Origin: Mesobaculum littorinae | Lineage (GTDB): Bacteria; Pseudomonadota; Alphaproteobacteria; Rhodobacterales; Rhodobacteraceae | Assembly (NCBI RefSeq): GCF_004011175.1 | Contig: NZ_RQXX01000001.1 | Span: forward strand, 1-64,000 | DNA length: 64,000 nt | Direction: 5' to 3' | Part shown: positions 26,487 through 35,470 of the stretch, piece by piece | How the letters are laid out: each line of letters begins with the position of its first letter | How positions within the stretch are numbered: the stretch's first letter is position 1 | Notes under the pieces: model-generated | Seen by the model: the letters and a program-made list of their open reading frames with translations, nothing else | Databases searched by the model: none | What the model was told of the DNA's origin: nothing | Made by a program: the position numbers and the translations under genes

Positions 26487-27284
26487 TCAGGCGACCTGGA
26501 CCCACTCCAGATCCTCTTCGGTCAGCCGGGGCATGCAGAGCGGCCCGAAGGCCTCGACCCCCGAAAGATGGGGGAACAGCGACATGAACAGCTCGACGAT
26601 CCCCGTGCCAAGCTGCGCAAGGTTCAGCGTGCCGGGATGGAAGCTTTCCACCTCGATCCCGCTGACCGACAGGGTTTGGTGACCGGCAAAGCCCAGGTGA
26701 AACGTGCGCATTGCCGAAATCGGGGTGATCTGGATCACGCGGGTGCCGTCAACCATCGCCGAAACCGGGGTCAGCGCGGCGTCGGTCTTCATCGCAGCGC
26801 GCAGCCTGGGCGCGCGGTTGACCAGCCGCGCCGCGGGGCCGAGCATCAGATCGGGCGCGGGACGGTCGAGGCCGAAGGCGTCCGCCGGCAGGCGGAACAT
26901 GCGCACCGGTGGCTCGCCCGTCGGGTCGGGGACCAGCGTGATCGCCCCGATCCACAGCAGCGGCTCCCGGCCGTGCGATGTCTCGACCATCATGCCAGGC
27001 ACCAGGTCCTCGACCGCGACGGGCCCCTCGGAGGTCGTCACCATCGCGCCGCGGCCGAATCCACCGAAGGCCTCTTCGAACATCGGGATGGCGGGGGCGG
27101 CCAGCGCCGTCGACTGGCTGTCGCCCGAGGGCAGCATCCAGGAAATGTCGTAGCGGCGCATCGGACCGGACGACAACATAGGCGGTGAAGGGTCGGGGCG
27201 GGGCGTCTTTTGCCGGGCGCTCCAGGCCGGCGTCACCCGCCATGACCCCGCGCGGGCAGAGGGGCCGGGGCGGGAATACGACAT
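26487..27284 (-). CDS. Hint-domain (hedgehog/intein-type) protein
   Basis: A 265-residue protein whose middle and C-terminal parts form a Hint_2 domain: GAMVTTSEGPVAVEDLVPGM is the typical first Hint strand region, followed by PLLWIGAITL and SVSGIEVESFHPGTLNLAQ. Such domains are abundant in Rhodobacteraceae, often at the end of secreted or repeat proteins, where they may self-cleave. Here the usual nucleophilic Cys at the start of the domain is not obvious (Ala-Met in its place), so splicing or cleavage is doubtful. The N-terminal 50 residues are Pro/Ser/Arg-rich. Function unknown. Confidence 0.75.
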   Translation of the reverse strand: MSYSRPGPSARAGSWRVTPAWSARQKTPRPDPSPPMLSSGPMRRYDISWMLPSGDSQSTALAAPAIPMFEEAFGGFGRGAMVTTSEGPVAVEDLVPGMMVETSHGREPLLWIGAITLVPDPTGEPPVRMFRLPADAFGLDRPAPDLMLGPAARLVNRAPRLRAAMKTDAALTPVSAMVDGTRVIQITPISAMRTFHLGFAGHQTLSVSGIEVESFHPGTLNLAQLGTGIVELFMSLFPHLSGVEAFGPLCMPRLTEEDLEWVQVA

Positions 27285-27432
27285 GACGTCAGTCCTTTCA
27301 GGGCCGTCTGGCGCCGCGCAGCGGGGCGGTTCGCGGAGAGGGGGCGAGGGATAGGGCGGGGGGTGCCCGAAGGAGCCGCGCAGATTGGATCAGACGGCGG
27401 GGAGCTCAGTGCCGGACACGTGCGCCCGCGGC

Positions 27433-27579
27433 TCAGCGTTTTGCAGGGGCCTGCGTCGGATGCAATTGGCTGATCGCTGTGGCATCCACGCTGTGCGCGG
27501 TGCGTTGCCAGGGCAGGCTGACCTCGGTCGTGCGGCTTTCGTCGATCGCGCTTTGCAGCCAGCGGCGGTTATGGGCCAT
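27433..27579 (-). CDS. Small 48-residue protein upstream of pgeF
   Basis: A short reading frame that starts MAHNRRWLQSAIDES and ends PTQAPAKR. A strong Shine-Dalgarno site (AAGGAAGGA) lies at correct distance before the ATG. The N-terminal N-R-R-W-L-x-S-x-I pattern is one I associate with small conserved proteins of Rhodobacteraceae, but I cannot confirm that here. Basic and Pro-containing, no membrane segment, no cysteine. It is transcribed in the same direction as pgeF-midA-lgt, 263 bases beyond the pgeF stop. Function unknown. Confidence 0.65.
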   Translation of the reverse strand: MAHNRRWLQSAIDESRTTEVSLPWQRTAHSVDATAISQLHPTQAPAKR

Positions 27580-27842
27580 GATCGGTCCTTCCTTGGTCTT
27601 TCGCGACCGTCCCGGCAGCTGGGACGCGCCTCTGTTGACCCCAGAAGACCTCTCTATTGGGGCGCGGATGGGGCGCTTGCAGGGAAAGTTGGGGCCGATT
27701 TGCGCGCCACGCCTGCCTTATTCCTGCCAAATTGCGCAGGGGGGTCGTTGGCGGGCCCGAGGGCTGGCGCGACCCGAGAGCTCTCACCACGAAAGGAAAG
27801 CCGGCAGTGCGTCGATACGGTCAGCGGCAAGGGAGCCGGAAA

Positions 27843-28601
27843 TCAGAGCCGAATGGACGAGATCAGGCGGCCGTAATCGGCTTCTTGCCGGTGACAGGAG
27901 CGGCGGTAGGAGAAAAAGCGTGCCGCGTCGTCGTAGGTGCAATGCCCCGTCCATTCGGCTTGACCCACCCCCGCCGCGCGCAGGCAGTGCAGACCGAAGC
28001 CGGGCAGGTCGAACAGCATCCTGTCACCCGGGCCTTGAGCGAAGAACCGGGTGAGGTCGGGGTCCTCGGCCATGAAGCTGTCAAGGAACTCGGGCCCGAC
28101 CTCGTAATTGCGCTGGCTGATGCAGGGGCCGATCACCGCGGTGATCCGGTCACGTTGCGCGCCCAGACGTTCCATCGCGTCGATGGTGTTGCCCAGGATG
28201 CCGGCCAGCGCGCCCTTCCATCCCGCGTGCGCGGCACCGATCACGCCGGCCTCGGCATCGGCGAAGAGAACGGGCTGGCAATCGGCGGTCAGGATCGCCA
28301 GCGCGATGCCCGGTTCGCGGGTGACCATCGCGTCGGCGCGCGGCGGCGGAACGGCGGCGGGCCCGGTAATCTCGACCACGTCGGCGGAGTGGACCTGATG
28401 CGCGGTCACCAGCGCCCCCGGCGCGACGCCCATGTCGGCGGCGACGCGGGCGCGGTTGATCGCCACTGCCTCGCGCTGGTCCGAAGATCCGATCCCGCAG
28501 TTCAGACCGCCGAACACGCCTGACGAGGCTCCGCCCTTGCGCGTGAAGAAGCCGTGGCGCACGGGGCGCAGGGCCGGTGCGGTCAGCACCTCCAGCGTCA
28601 T
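27843..28601 (-). CDS. pgeF: Purine nucleoside phosphorylase/laccase-domain protein
   Basis: A 252-residue protein of the YfiH/PgeF (polyphenol oxidase, laccase domain) family. Zinc or copper ligands are seen in HQVHSADVV, TADCQPVLF and GAAHAGWKGAL, and the end HCTYDDAARFFSYRR is typical. Family members have been assigned peptidoglycan-editing and purine nucleoside cleavage roles. The start overlaps the preceding methyltransferase stop by four bases (ATGA), placing it as the last gene of lgt-midA-pgeF, an order common in alphaproteobacteria. Confidence 0.92.
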   Translation of the reverse strand: MTLEVLTAPALRPVRHGFFTRKGGASSGVFGGLNCGIGSSDQREAVAINRARVAADMGVAPGALVTAHQVHSADVVEITGPAAVPPPRADAMVTREPGIALAILTADCQPVLFADAEAGVIGAAHAGWKGALAGILGNTIDAMERLGAQRDRITAVIGPCISQRNYEVGPEFLDSFMAEDPDLTRFFAQGPGDRMLFDLPGFGLHCLRAAGVGQAEWTGHCTYDDAARFFSYRRSCHRQEADYGRLISSIRL

Positions 28602-29707
28602 TCTGCCAGGCCCGGCGGGGGCGGCGCATCTTTCGGGTGTATCGCCATCACCTGGAAAAGGTTGCCCATCTCCTCGGGGTGGGTCAACCGCCGATGCGCC
28701 GCGACATGGGTGTCGAACGCGGCACCGGTCATCCCTTGGGCAAGCGCCTGCGCCCGCGCCGTGATCCCGAGCCGTTCGAGGAAGACGCCCTGCGGCACTG
28801 GCCCCGTGGCCCCCGCCGGATGCGCCGCCGCGGCCAGGGGGCCGAAGGCCACATGGGCGGTCAGATCGGTTTCGCCGGGCGCATCCAGCGGCCCCGCTCT
28901 GCGATGGCCCGAGACGGCCTGCAGCGTGTCGCCGCGCGACTGCGCCGCGCCGTAATCGACGATCAGTGCCGCGCCGCCGTACCGCGCCACATGCGCTCCC
29001 AGGGTTGCGGCCGTCGCCTCGGACGGCGCGCTGTATTCGACCATCTCGCCCTCGGGCGTGACGGCGCGCAGGGGTTCGAGCGCGGCAAAGCGATCCTCGG
29101 GCGACAGGGCGAAGGCCAGGGCACTGCTGCCCGCGTCGCCCTGCGCGGTGACCATCCGTTCGCGCCATCCGTCGCCCGCCCGCAGGAACTGGCGCACGGG
29201 CAGGCAGTCGAAGAACTCGTTGGCCACGAGGAAAAGCGGCATCTCCGGCAGCTCGGACAGGCCGTCGATCCACGCGGGCGCGTGGGGCGCAAGCGCCCGG
29301 GCCTGATCGGCCCGCAGCGGCCCGGAGCTGTCCATCAGCGTCAGCCGCATCGCGTCGTGGAAGCCGGGCACCTGCCGCGTCGCGCGCAGCAGGTCGGCCA
29401 TCAGCGTGCCGCGGCCGGGGCCCAGTTCGGCCAGGCAGAACGGGGCCGGCGCCCCCTGGTCCAGCCAGGCTTGCGCCAGCGACAGGCCCAGAAGCTCGCC
29501 GAACATCTGGCTGATCTCGGGCGCGGTGATGAAATCCCCCTCACGGCCCAGCGGCGTGCGCACGGCGTAATAGCCGAACTCGGGGTGGGTCAGGCAGGCC
29601 GCCATGTAATCGCCCACCGTCATCGGCCCAAGCGCCCGGATCTGCCGGAGGATCCAGTGCGCCGCCGGCGTCCTGCGGGCGGCGGCGGTCTCGTGCGGCC
29701 CGCTCAT
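28598..29707 (-). CDS. SAM-dependent methyltransferase, MidA/NDUFAF7 family
   Basis: A 369-residue class I methyltransferase of the DUF185 family. Its human relative methylates an arginine of the complex I subunit NDUFS2 during assembly. The signature is GDYMAACLTHPEFGYY (split about residue 30-46), FITAPEISQMFGE, and the SAM-binding LAELGPGRGTLMAD. The C-terminal half with NEFFDCLPVRQF is also conserved. Overlaps lgt (four bases) on one side and pgeF on the other, so all three are translationally coupled. A role in respiratory complex I assembly is inferred from the family. Confidence 0.9.
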   Translation of the reverse strand: MSGPHETAAARRTPAAHWILRQIRALGPMTVGDYMAACLTHPEFGYYAVRTPLGREGDFITAPEISQMFGELLGLSLAQAWLDQGAPAPFCLAELGPGRGTLMADLLRATRQVPGFHDAMRLTLMDSSGPLRADQARALAPHAPAWIDGLSELPEMPLFLVANEFFDCLPVRQFLRAGDGWRERMVTAQGDAGSSALAFALSPEDRFAALEPLRAVTPEGEMVEYSAPSEATAATLGAHVARYGGAALIVDYGAAQSRGDTLQAVSGHRRAGPLDAPGETDLTAHVAFGPLAAAAHPAGATGPVPQGVFLERLGITARAQALAQGMTGAAFDTHVAAHRRLTHPEEMGNLFQVMAIHPKDAPPPPGLAE

Positions 29708-30600
29708 GCCGGGGCGGGGCGGCGGCGCAATGCGACGATCAGGAAACCCAGCCCCAGCGCCAGCATCGGCAGCGACAGAAGCTGGCCCATCGACAGGCCG
29801 AAATCGCCCAGTTGCACGACATATCCCATCGGGTTCGCCGCGGTGATGAACTGCGGATCGGCCTGGCGGAACAGCTCGACAAAGATCCGCGCCAGTGCGT
29901 AGCCCGACAGGAACACGCCCACGCAGAACCCCGGACGCTTCAGCGCGCCCAGCGCATAGACCAGCCAGATCAGCAGCCCGCCCAGCACCAGCCCTTCCAG
30001 CCCGGCTTCGTAAAGCTGCGAGGGGTGGCGCGCGCACAGCCCGTCGACATTGGTGCAGCTTTGCGCCCGGGCGCCGGGAAAGATCACCGCCCAGGGCGCG
30101 GTCGAAGGCCGCCCCCAAAGCTCGGCATTGACGAAGTTCGCGATCCGCCCCAGCAGCAGCCCCGGCGGCACTGCCAGCGACAGCAAGTCGAGCAGCGACA
30201 GCACCGGCATCGGGTGGCGGCGCAGGAACCACGCACCGCCGAGGACCACGCCGATCATGCCACCGTGGAACGACATGCCGCCGGTCCAGATCGCCGGGAT
30301 CTGGGCCGGGTTCTCCAAGTAGTAGCCCGGCTGGTAGAACAGCACGAAGCCCAGCCGCCCGCCCAGCACGATGCCCAGGATCACGGCCGTGACCAGATCC
30401 TCGATCGCGTCGGCCGGGATCGGGGCGCGTCCGCCGGGCCACAGCCGGTCGCGCCGTACCGTCATCACCGCCAGCCGCCAGCCGGCGAGGATGCCCACGA
30501 TATAGGCCAGCGCGTACCAGCGCAGCGCGAAGTCAAAGCCGCCGACCGAGATCGAGAAGACCTCGGACGAGATGTCGGGGAAGGAGAGAACTGCCTGCAT
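29704..30600 (-). CDS. lgt: Prolipoprotein diacylglyceryl transferase
   Basis: Inner-membrane enzyme that adds diacylglycerol to the lipobox cysteine of prolipoproteins. The 298-residue protein has about seven membrane segments and the family motif GRIANFVNAELWGRPS, with the essential Arg, plus TGGMSFHGGMIGVVLGG containing the conserved His-Gly-Gly. The start MQAVLSFPDISSEV is chosen; the frame is open further upstream but would overlap the ubiK gene. It is the first gene of a three-gene minus-strand unit and is divergent from ubiK. An obvious substrate in this window is the M48 lipoprotein. Confidence 0.95.
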   Translation of the reverse strand: MQAVLSFPDISSEVFSISVGGFDFALRWYALAYIVGILAGWRLAVMTVRRDRLWPGGRAPIPADAIEDLVTAVILGIVLGGRLGFVLFYQPGYYLENPAQIPAIWTGGMSFHGGMIGVVLGGAWFLRRHPMPVLSLLDLLSLAVPPGLLLGRIANFVNAELWGRPSTAPWAVIFPGARAQSCTNVDGLCARHPSQLYEAGLEGLVLGGLLIWLVYALGALKRPGFCVGVFLSGYALARIFVELFRQADPQFITAANPMGYVVQLGDFGLSMGQLLSLPMLALGLGFLIVALRRRPAPA

Positions 30601-30709
30601 GGGCGGGGTCAGAGCCCGGCGGCGCGGCAGAGTCAAGCCACGTCGCGGGCCGCTTGAGAATACCCGCCGATACGCCCATATAAGGGATAACCGACAAGGG
30701 AGCCCATCC

Positions 30710-30961
30710 ATGCAGACCCGTAACAAGATCTTCGACGACGTCTCGCAACTGATGACCAACGCCATGGGCGTGGCACAGGGCGCGCGGGGCGAGGCAGAGA
30801 CCGCGATGAACGGCTGGATCGACCGCTTTCTCGCCGATCGCGATCTGGTCACGCGCGAGGAATTCGATGCCGTTCGCGTCATGGCGCAGAAGGCGCGCGA
30901 GGAAAACGAGGCGCTGAAATCGCGCATCGCCGCACTTGAGGCCAAGCACGCCGGAGAGTGA
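30710..30961 (+). CDS. ubiK: Ubiquinone biosynthesis accessory factor UbiK
   Basis: An 83-residue helical protein (BMFP family) that helps assemble the ubiquinone biosynthesis complex under oxic conditions and may bind lipid. The N-terminal MQTRNKIFDDVSQLMTNAMG helix is amphipathic, and the C-terminal EENEALKSRIAALEAKH is a coiled coil, which is the family's layout. An ACAAGGGAG ribosome-binding site precedes the ATG. It is divergent from lgt and followed by a stem-loop. Confidence 0.9.
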   Translation: MQTRNKIFDDVSQLMTNAMGVAQGARGEAETAMNGWIDRFLADRDLVTREEFDAVRVMAQKAREENEALKSRIAALEAKHAGE

Positions 30962-31012
30962 TCCGGCGACCCTTCGCGCGGCGGGAGGGGGCATCTTACG
31001 CAGACTTTTGAC

Positions 31013-31050
31013 TGAGGCGTCCGTGACCGCGGGCGCCTCAATTCATTCTT
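31013..31050 (+). terminator. Terminator-like stem after ubiK
   Basis: TGAGGCG (31013-31019) pairs with CGCCTCA (31034-31040), followed by ATTCATTCTT. It is 50 bases after the ubiK stop. Confidence 0.5.
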
Positions 31051-31266
31051 AACCCCGTTCCGCGCAGGGTGGCCCTGTCGTGGACGGCTTTTTGCCGAAA
31101 TATCGCGCAGGCGCCGGGCCCGTCCGGGCCGTTCTGCGGGCAGGGGATGCCCGGGCCCGTGACAGGGACCGCGGGGACGTCGGCAGGTTGGCCATAGTCA
31201 GGGGGAGGGTGCCGCACAGGACCACGGTCGGTTCAGGACCAGAATCTCACAGGCTTACGCACAGGC

Positions 31267-31318
31267 TGTGGATATCGGCTGGGGACAAGACTCGGTGGTT
31301 GGGGATTTCTCATCCACA
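31267..31318. promoter_or_regulatory. Pair of DnaA-box-like sites
   Basis: TGTGGATAT (31267-31275) and TCATCCACA (31310-31318) each match the DnaA box TTATCCACA (or its complement) at eight of nine positions and point in opposite directions. There is no AT-rich unwinding region and no replication gene beside them, so this is only a candidate DnaA-binding regulatory site. Confidence 0.3.
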
Positions 31319-31472
31319 AGAGAGTGCAGTTGTCACCAACATTTCGCTTTACAGGGGTGTGCTTTCCGCACACCATATTTCGTGAGGGTGCGCGCCTCGT
31401 CCGCCGCCCCTAGAGCAGGCACCAAGCGGTAGGTCCTTCGCGGATTTTCCGCCACAACCAGCGAGGCCGCCC

Positions 31473-31976
31473 ATGTCGCTTTCCGAGCAGTACCTCGATA
31501 CCGCCGAAATCCACCCGATCGATATCGTCGAGCATCTTGCCGAGATCCATGATTGGGAATTCGACCGCGTGGGCGACGACCAGATCGCGATGACGGTGGA
31601 AGGGCAGTGGCGCACCTATTCCATCACCCTCGCCTGGTCGTCCTATGACGAAACGCTGCGCCTGATCTCGACCTTTGAATTCGAACCGCCCGAGGATCGT
31701 CTGGCCGAGCTGCACGAGGTGCTGAACGCCACGAACGACCAGTGCTGGACCGGGGCCTTCACCTACTGGGCCGAACAGCGGCTGATGGTGTGGCGCTACG
31801 GGCTGGTTCTGGCCGGCGGGCAGATCGCCGGGCCGGAACAGATCGACCGGCTGATCACCGCGGCCGTGGTTGCCGCCGAACGCTTCTACCCCGCTTTCCA
31901 GCTGGTCGTCTGGGGCGACCGCAGCACCAAGGACGCGATGCAGATCGCCATCGCCGAGGCATACGGCCGGGCGTAA
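31473..31976 (+). CDS. YbjN domain-containing protein
   Basis: A 167-residue protein of the YbjN family, similar in fold to type III secretion chaperones. IVEHLAEIHDWEFDRVGDDQIAMTVEG (split about residue 20-45) and ISTFEFEPPEDRLAELHEVLNATND fit the family. YbjN proteins are linked to stress and motility regulation in enterobacteria, but the alphaproteobacterial versions are uncharacterised. It stands alone between a long leader region and a strong terminator. In related genomes I would expect proC after it; here cfa converges instead. Confidence 0.85.
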   Translation: MSLSEQYLDTAEIHPIDIVEHLAEIHDWEFDRVGDDQIAMTVEGQWRTYSITLAWSSYDETLRLISTFEFEPPEDRLAELHEVLNATNDQCWTGAFTYWAEQRLMVWRYGLVLAGGQIAGPEQIDRLITAAVVAAERFYPAFQLVVWGDRSTKDAMQIAIAEAYGRA

Positions 31977-32036
31977 GACCCGGGTTTTCTGAGGGCGGCC
32001 CCGGACCCCCGGGGCCCGGTTTCATACACGGCAGAC

Positions 32037-32070
32037 CCCGCCGCCGGGCGACCGGCGGCGGGTTTCCCTT
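32037..32070 (+). terminator. Strong terminator with GNRA-type loop
   Basis: CCCGCCGCCGG (32037-32047) pairs with CCGGCGGCGGG (32052-32062) around a GCGA tetraloop, followed by TTTCCCTT. About 60 bases after the ybjN-like stop. It separates it from the converging cfa gene. Confidence 0.85.
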
Positions 32071-32095
32071 GTCCCGCCCCGTGTTCGGCGGCGCC

Positions 32096-33364
32096 TTATT
32101 CGGCGGCGTGGGCCATCCTGTCCCGGGCGCGGTCCGGGACCTTGTCTTCGGCGCCATCACGGGTGTCGTCGCGATAAAGGTAGTCGCGTGTCAGCGGGAC
32201 GGCCGCCTTGTCGTGCGCAAGCTGCACCTGGTAGACGACCTGCTGCGCATGGCGGAACGTCATCTCGCAGGCGATCAGGTAGTAGCGCCACATGCGGCAG
32301 AAACGTTCATCGTAGATCTCCCGCGCGCGGTCGATGTTGGACATGAAGCGGTCGTACCAGTGCCGGATCGTCTCGGCATAGTGCAGCCGCCAGATCTCGA
32401 CATCGGTTGAGGCGAGGTTTTCCTTTTCGACCGCGGCCATCATCTCGGACAGGGCGGGGATATAGCCCCCGGGAAAGATGTAATTCGCGATCCACGGGCT
32501 GGTGGCACCCGGGGGCCCGCCGCGGCCGATGGTGTGGATCAGGGCGATGCCCTCGGGCTTGAGCTTGTCGTGGACATGGCGGAAATACTCGCGGAAATGC
32601 GGTGCGCCGACATGTTCGAACATGCCCACCGACACGATGCGATCGAAGGTTTCGGTCACGTTGCGGTAATCGACCAGCCGGAATTCGACCCGGTCCTGCA
32701 GCCCTGCCTCCTTCGCGCGCTGCACCGCAACCTTGTGCTGCTCCTGGCTGAGCGTGACGCCCAGGACATGCGCGCCGTAGTCGCGCGCCAGTGTCAGCGC
32801 CATCCCGCCCCAGCCACAGCCGATGTCCAGCACCCGCATGCCCGGCTCGATCAGAAGCTTGCCGGCAATATGCGCCTTCTTGGCCTCCTGCGCCTCTTCC
32901 AGCGTCATGTCGGGCCGGGTGAAATAGGCGCAGCTGTATTGCTTGTCGATATCGAGGAAGAGATCGTAAAGCTCGCCCGACAGGTCATAGTGATGCGCGA
33001 CGTTCGACTGGGCCTTGCCCACGGGGTTCCACTGCGCCAGCCGCCGCAGGGCGGTGCGGGAATGATTCGCCGCCGTCTGCCACCAGACAAAATCGCGCCG
33101 CGCCGTGTTGCGCACTGCAAGGTCCATGAAGCCGTGAAGATCGTCGTTTTCGATGACCAGATCGCCGTCGGTGTAGCCTTCGCCGACGCCCAGGTCGGGG
33201 CTTTGCACGATGCGCTTTGGCAGGCTGCGATCGCGAAGCGCGACCCGAACCGGCGTTCCGGTTCCGTCGCCGTAGCGGTTGACCTGCCCGTCGGGCATCG
33301 TGACCTCAAGCGTGCCGGTCTTGATGATCCGTCGCACGGCCTGATCGAATGCCTTGTCCCACAT
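32096..33364 (-). CDS. cfa: Cyclopropane-fatty-acyl-phospholipid synthase family methyltransferase
   Basis: A 422-residue enzyme that adds a methylene from SAM to unsaturated acyl chains of membrane lipids. The SAM-binding motif is RVLDIGCGWGGMALTLA; other conserved blocks are NVAHHYDLSGELYDLFLD, QYSCAYF and ANYIFPGGYIPALSEM. Start MWDKAFDQAVRRI has an AAGGGGG site; an in-frame extension of 27 residues upstream is not conserved. In photosynthetic relatives a cfa paralogue is controlled by stress sigma factors. A TTGACG hexamer lies about 110 bases upstream of the start codon with no good -10, so the promoter remains unclear. Confidence 0.93.
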   Translation of the reverse strand: MWDKAFDQAVRRIIKTGTLEVTMPDGQVNRYGDGTGTPVRVALRDRSLPKRIVQSPDLGVGEGYTDGDLVIENDDLHGFMDLAVRNTARRDFVWWQTAANHSRTALRRLAQWNPVGKAQSNVAHHYDLSGELYDLFLDIDKQYSCAYFTRPDMTLEEAQEAKKAHIAGKLLIEPGMRVLDIGCGWGGMALTLARDYGAHVLGVTLSQEQHKVAVQRAKEAGLQDRVEFRLVDYRNVTETFDRIVSVGMFEHVGAPHFREYFRHVHDKLKPEGIALIHTIGRGGPPGATSPWIANYIFPGGYIPALSEMMAAVEKENLASTDVEIWRLHYAETIRHWYDRFMSNIDRAREIYDERFCRMWRYYLIACEMTFRHAQQVVYQVQLAHDKAAVPLTRDYLYRDDTRDGAEDKVPDRARDRMAHAAE

Positions 33365-33691
33365 CGTGAACCCCCTTGTCGCGAAGGCCCCGGCCCTTGG
33401 GCGGGGCACGTCTTCTGCGGAACGATGGCGAACCGTCCCGTTCACTTTGCAACTCTGGGACTTTGTTCCATCACGTCAAGACTTTGTTAACCTCGATGTG
33501 TTGCGCACCATGTGCGGACGTCTCGGGCAGGGCGGATTCGATCAACCCCGGGCCGGGGGCACAGCGGGCACGCCGGTCCGCTCGGGCTGGGCATGGCGTT
33601 GCGAGCGGCGGCGTCGCGGCGGCCCGGCTTGACTTCCCGGGCCGGGCGCGGTGTATCGACCGCGATCCGCCGACGCCTGAAAGGAGGCAAG
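33365..33691. other. 327-base divergent intergenic region (cfa / aspS)
   Basis: Contains no credible gene. It must hold the promoters of both cfa and aspS. The stretch 33440-33500 is locally AT-richer (ACTTTGTTCC, ACTTTGTTAAC repeated pattern CTTTGTT twice, at 33461 and 33482). No palindromic operator seen. Confidence 0.5.
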
Positions 33692-35470
33692 ATGCACGCC
33701 TATCGCAGCCAGACCTGCGCCGACCTCAACACCGATTTCGTGGGGCGGGACGTGCGCCTTGCCGGATGGGTGCATCGTGTGCGCGACCATGGGGGCGTGC
33801 TGTTCATCGACCTGCGCGACCATTTCGGCATGACGCAGGTGATCTGCGACCCCGACAGCCCGGTCTTCGACCAGGTTGAGAAGCTGCGCGCCGAATGGTG
33901 CGTGCGCATCGACGGCACCGTGAAGGCCCGCGCGCCGGAACTGGTGAACGCCAAGATCCCCACCGGCGAGATCGAGGTCTATGCCCGCGACATCGAGGTG
34001 CTGGGCCAGGCCAGGGAACTGCCGCTGCAGGTCTTCGGCGACCAGGAATACCCCGAGGAGACTCGGCTCAAGTATCGCTACCTCGATCTGCGCCGCGAAA
34101 AGCTGCACGACAACATCGTTCTGCGGTCGAACGTGGTGAAGGATCTGCGCGAACGCATGTGGGCGCAGGAATTCAACGAATACCAGACGCCGATCATCAC
34201 CGCCTCCTCCCCAGAGGGCGCGCGCGACTTCCTGGTGCCCTCGCGCCTCCACCCGGGCAAATTCTACGCGCTGCCGCAGGCGCCGCAGCAGTTCAAGCAG
34301 CTGATCATGGTGTCGGGCTTCGACAAGTATTTCCAGATCGCGCCCTGTTTCCGCGACGAGGATCCGCGCGCCGACCGCAGCCCGACCGATTTTTACCAGC
34401 TCGACCTCGAGATGTCCTTCGTCGAACAGCAGGACGTCTTCGACACCATCCAGCCGGTGATCCAGGGCTGCTTTGAAAAGTTCGGCGGCGGGCGTCCGGT
34501 CGACAGTGTCTGGCCGCAGATTTCCTACGCCGATGCCGCGCTCTGGTACGGCACCGACAAGCCCGACCTGCGCAACCCGATCAAGATGCAGGTGGTCAGC
34601 GACCATTTCCGCGGCTCGGGTTTCGCGATCTTCGCCAACCTGCTGGAAAAGGACGGCACCCAGATCCGCGCCATTCCGGCCCCCGGTGGCGGCAGCCGCA
34701 AGTTTTGCGACCGCATGAACGCGTTTGCCCAGAAAGAAGGTCTGCCCGGCATGGGCTACATCTTCTGGCGTGACGGCGAGAACGGGGTCGAGGCAGCGGG
34801 CCCGCTGGCCAAGAACATCGGGCCCGAGCGGACCGAGGCGATCCGCCAGCAGCTGGGCCTTGGCAAGGGGGACGCCGCCTTCTTCCTCGGCGGGCGTCCG
34901 TCGGACTTCGAACGTGTCGCCGGCCGCGCCCGCGTCGTGATCGGCGAAGAGCTGGGCCTGACCGACCTCAACCGCTTTGCCTTTGCCTGGATCGTCGATT
35001 TCCCGATGTACGAGGCAGATGAGGAGACGGGCAAGATCGACTTCTCCCACAACCCCTTCTCGATGCCGCAGGGTGGGCGCGAGGCGCTGGACGGCGATCC
35101 GCTGGAGGTTCTGGGCTACCAGTACGACCTGGCCTGCAACGGTTACGAACTGGTCTCGGGCGCGATCCGGAACCACCGCCCCGACATCATGTTCAAGGCG
35201 TTCGAGCTGGCGGGCTATGGTGAAGACGAGGTGCGCAAGCGCTTCGGCGGCATGGTCAACGCGTTCCAGTACGGCGCGCCTCCGCATGGCGGCTGCGCCG
35301 CGGGCATCGACCGGATGGTCATGCTGCTGGCCGACGAACAGAACATCCGCGAGGTCATCATGTTCCCGATGAACCAGCGCGCCGAGGATCTGATGATGGC
35401 CGCCCCGTCCGAACCCACGGGCGATCAGCTGCGCGAACTGGGCCTGCGGGTCCTGCCGCGCGAAGACTGA
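33692..35470 (+). CDS. aspS: Aspartyl-tRNA synthetase
   Basis: Class II synthetase of 592 residues with the bacterial-type layout: N-terminal OB-fold anticodon-binding domain ([24 protein letters not shown], split at residue about 20), catalytic core with motif 2 [19 protein letters not shown], the GAD insertion domain, and motif 3 [18 protein letters not shown]. The start [13 protein letters not shown] has a perfect AAGGAGG site. Alphaproteobacteria often use a non-discriminating form that also charges tRNA-Asn; this cannot be decided from the reading. The next small gene overlaps its stop by one base. Confidence 0.97.
   Translation: MHAYRSQTCADLNTDFVGRDVRLAGWVHRVRDHGGVLFIDLRDHFGMTQVICDPDSPVFDQVEKLRAEWCVRIDGTVKARAPELVNAKIPTGEIEVYARDIEVLGQARELPLQVFGDQEYPEETRLKYRYLDLRREKLHDNIVLRSNVVKDLRERMWAQEFNEYQTPIITASSPEGARDFLVPSRLHPGKFYALPQAPQQFKQLIMVSGFDKYFQIAPCFRDEDPRADRSPTDFYQLDLEMSFVEQQDVFDTIQPVIQGCFEKFGGGRPVDSVWPQISYADAALWYGTDKPDLRNPIKMQVVSDHFRGSGFAIFANLLEKDGTQIRAIPAPGGGSRKFCDRMNAFAQKEGLPGMGYIFWRDGENGVEAAGPLAKNIGPERTEAIRQQLGLGKGDAAFFLGGRPSDFERVAGRARVVIGEELGLTDLNRFAFAWIVDFPMYEADEETGKIDFSHNPFSMPQGGREALDGDPLEVLGYQYDLACNGYELVSGAIRNHRPDIMFKAFELAGYGEDEVRKRFGGMVNAFQYGAPPHGGCAAGIDRMVMLLADEQNIREVIMFPMNQRAEDLMMAAPSEPTGDQLRELGLRVLPRED

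Larger units (their letters stand above)
30962..31472. other. 511-base intergenic region with hairpins and DnaA-box-like motifs
   Basis: No convincing gene. It holds a terminator-like stem after ubiK (31013-31040), two near-DnaA boxes (31267-31275 and 31310-31318), and a second hairpin GGTGTGC-tttcc-GCACACC (31356-31374). The part from about 31220 to 31380 is less GC-rich than the surroundings. An unrecognised small RNA or regulatory leader for the ybjN-like gene is possible. Confidence 0.4.

Noticed and set aside
33461..33490. Repeated CTTTGTT elements before cfa as possible operator
   Set aside because: Only seven bases, direct orientation, and no symmetric partner.
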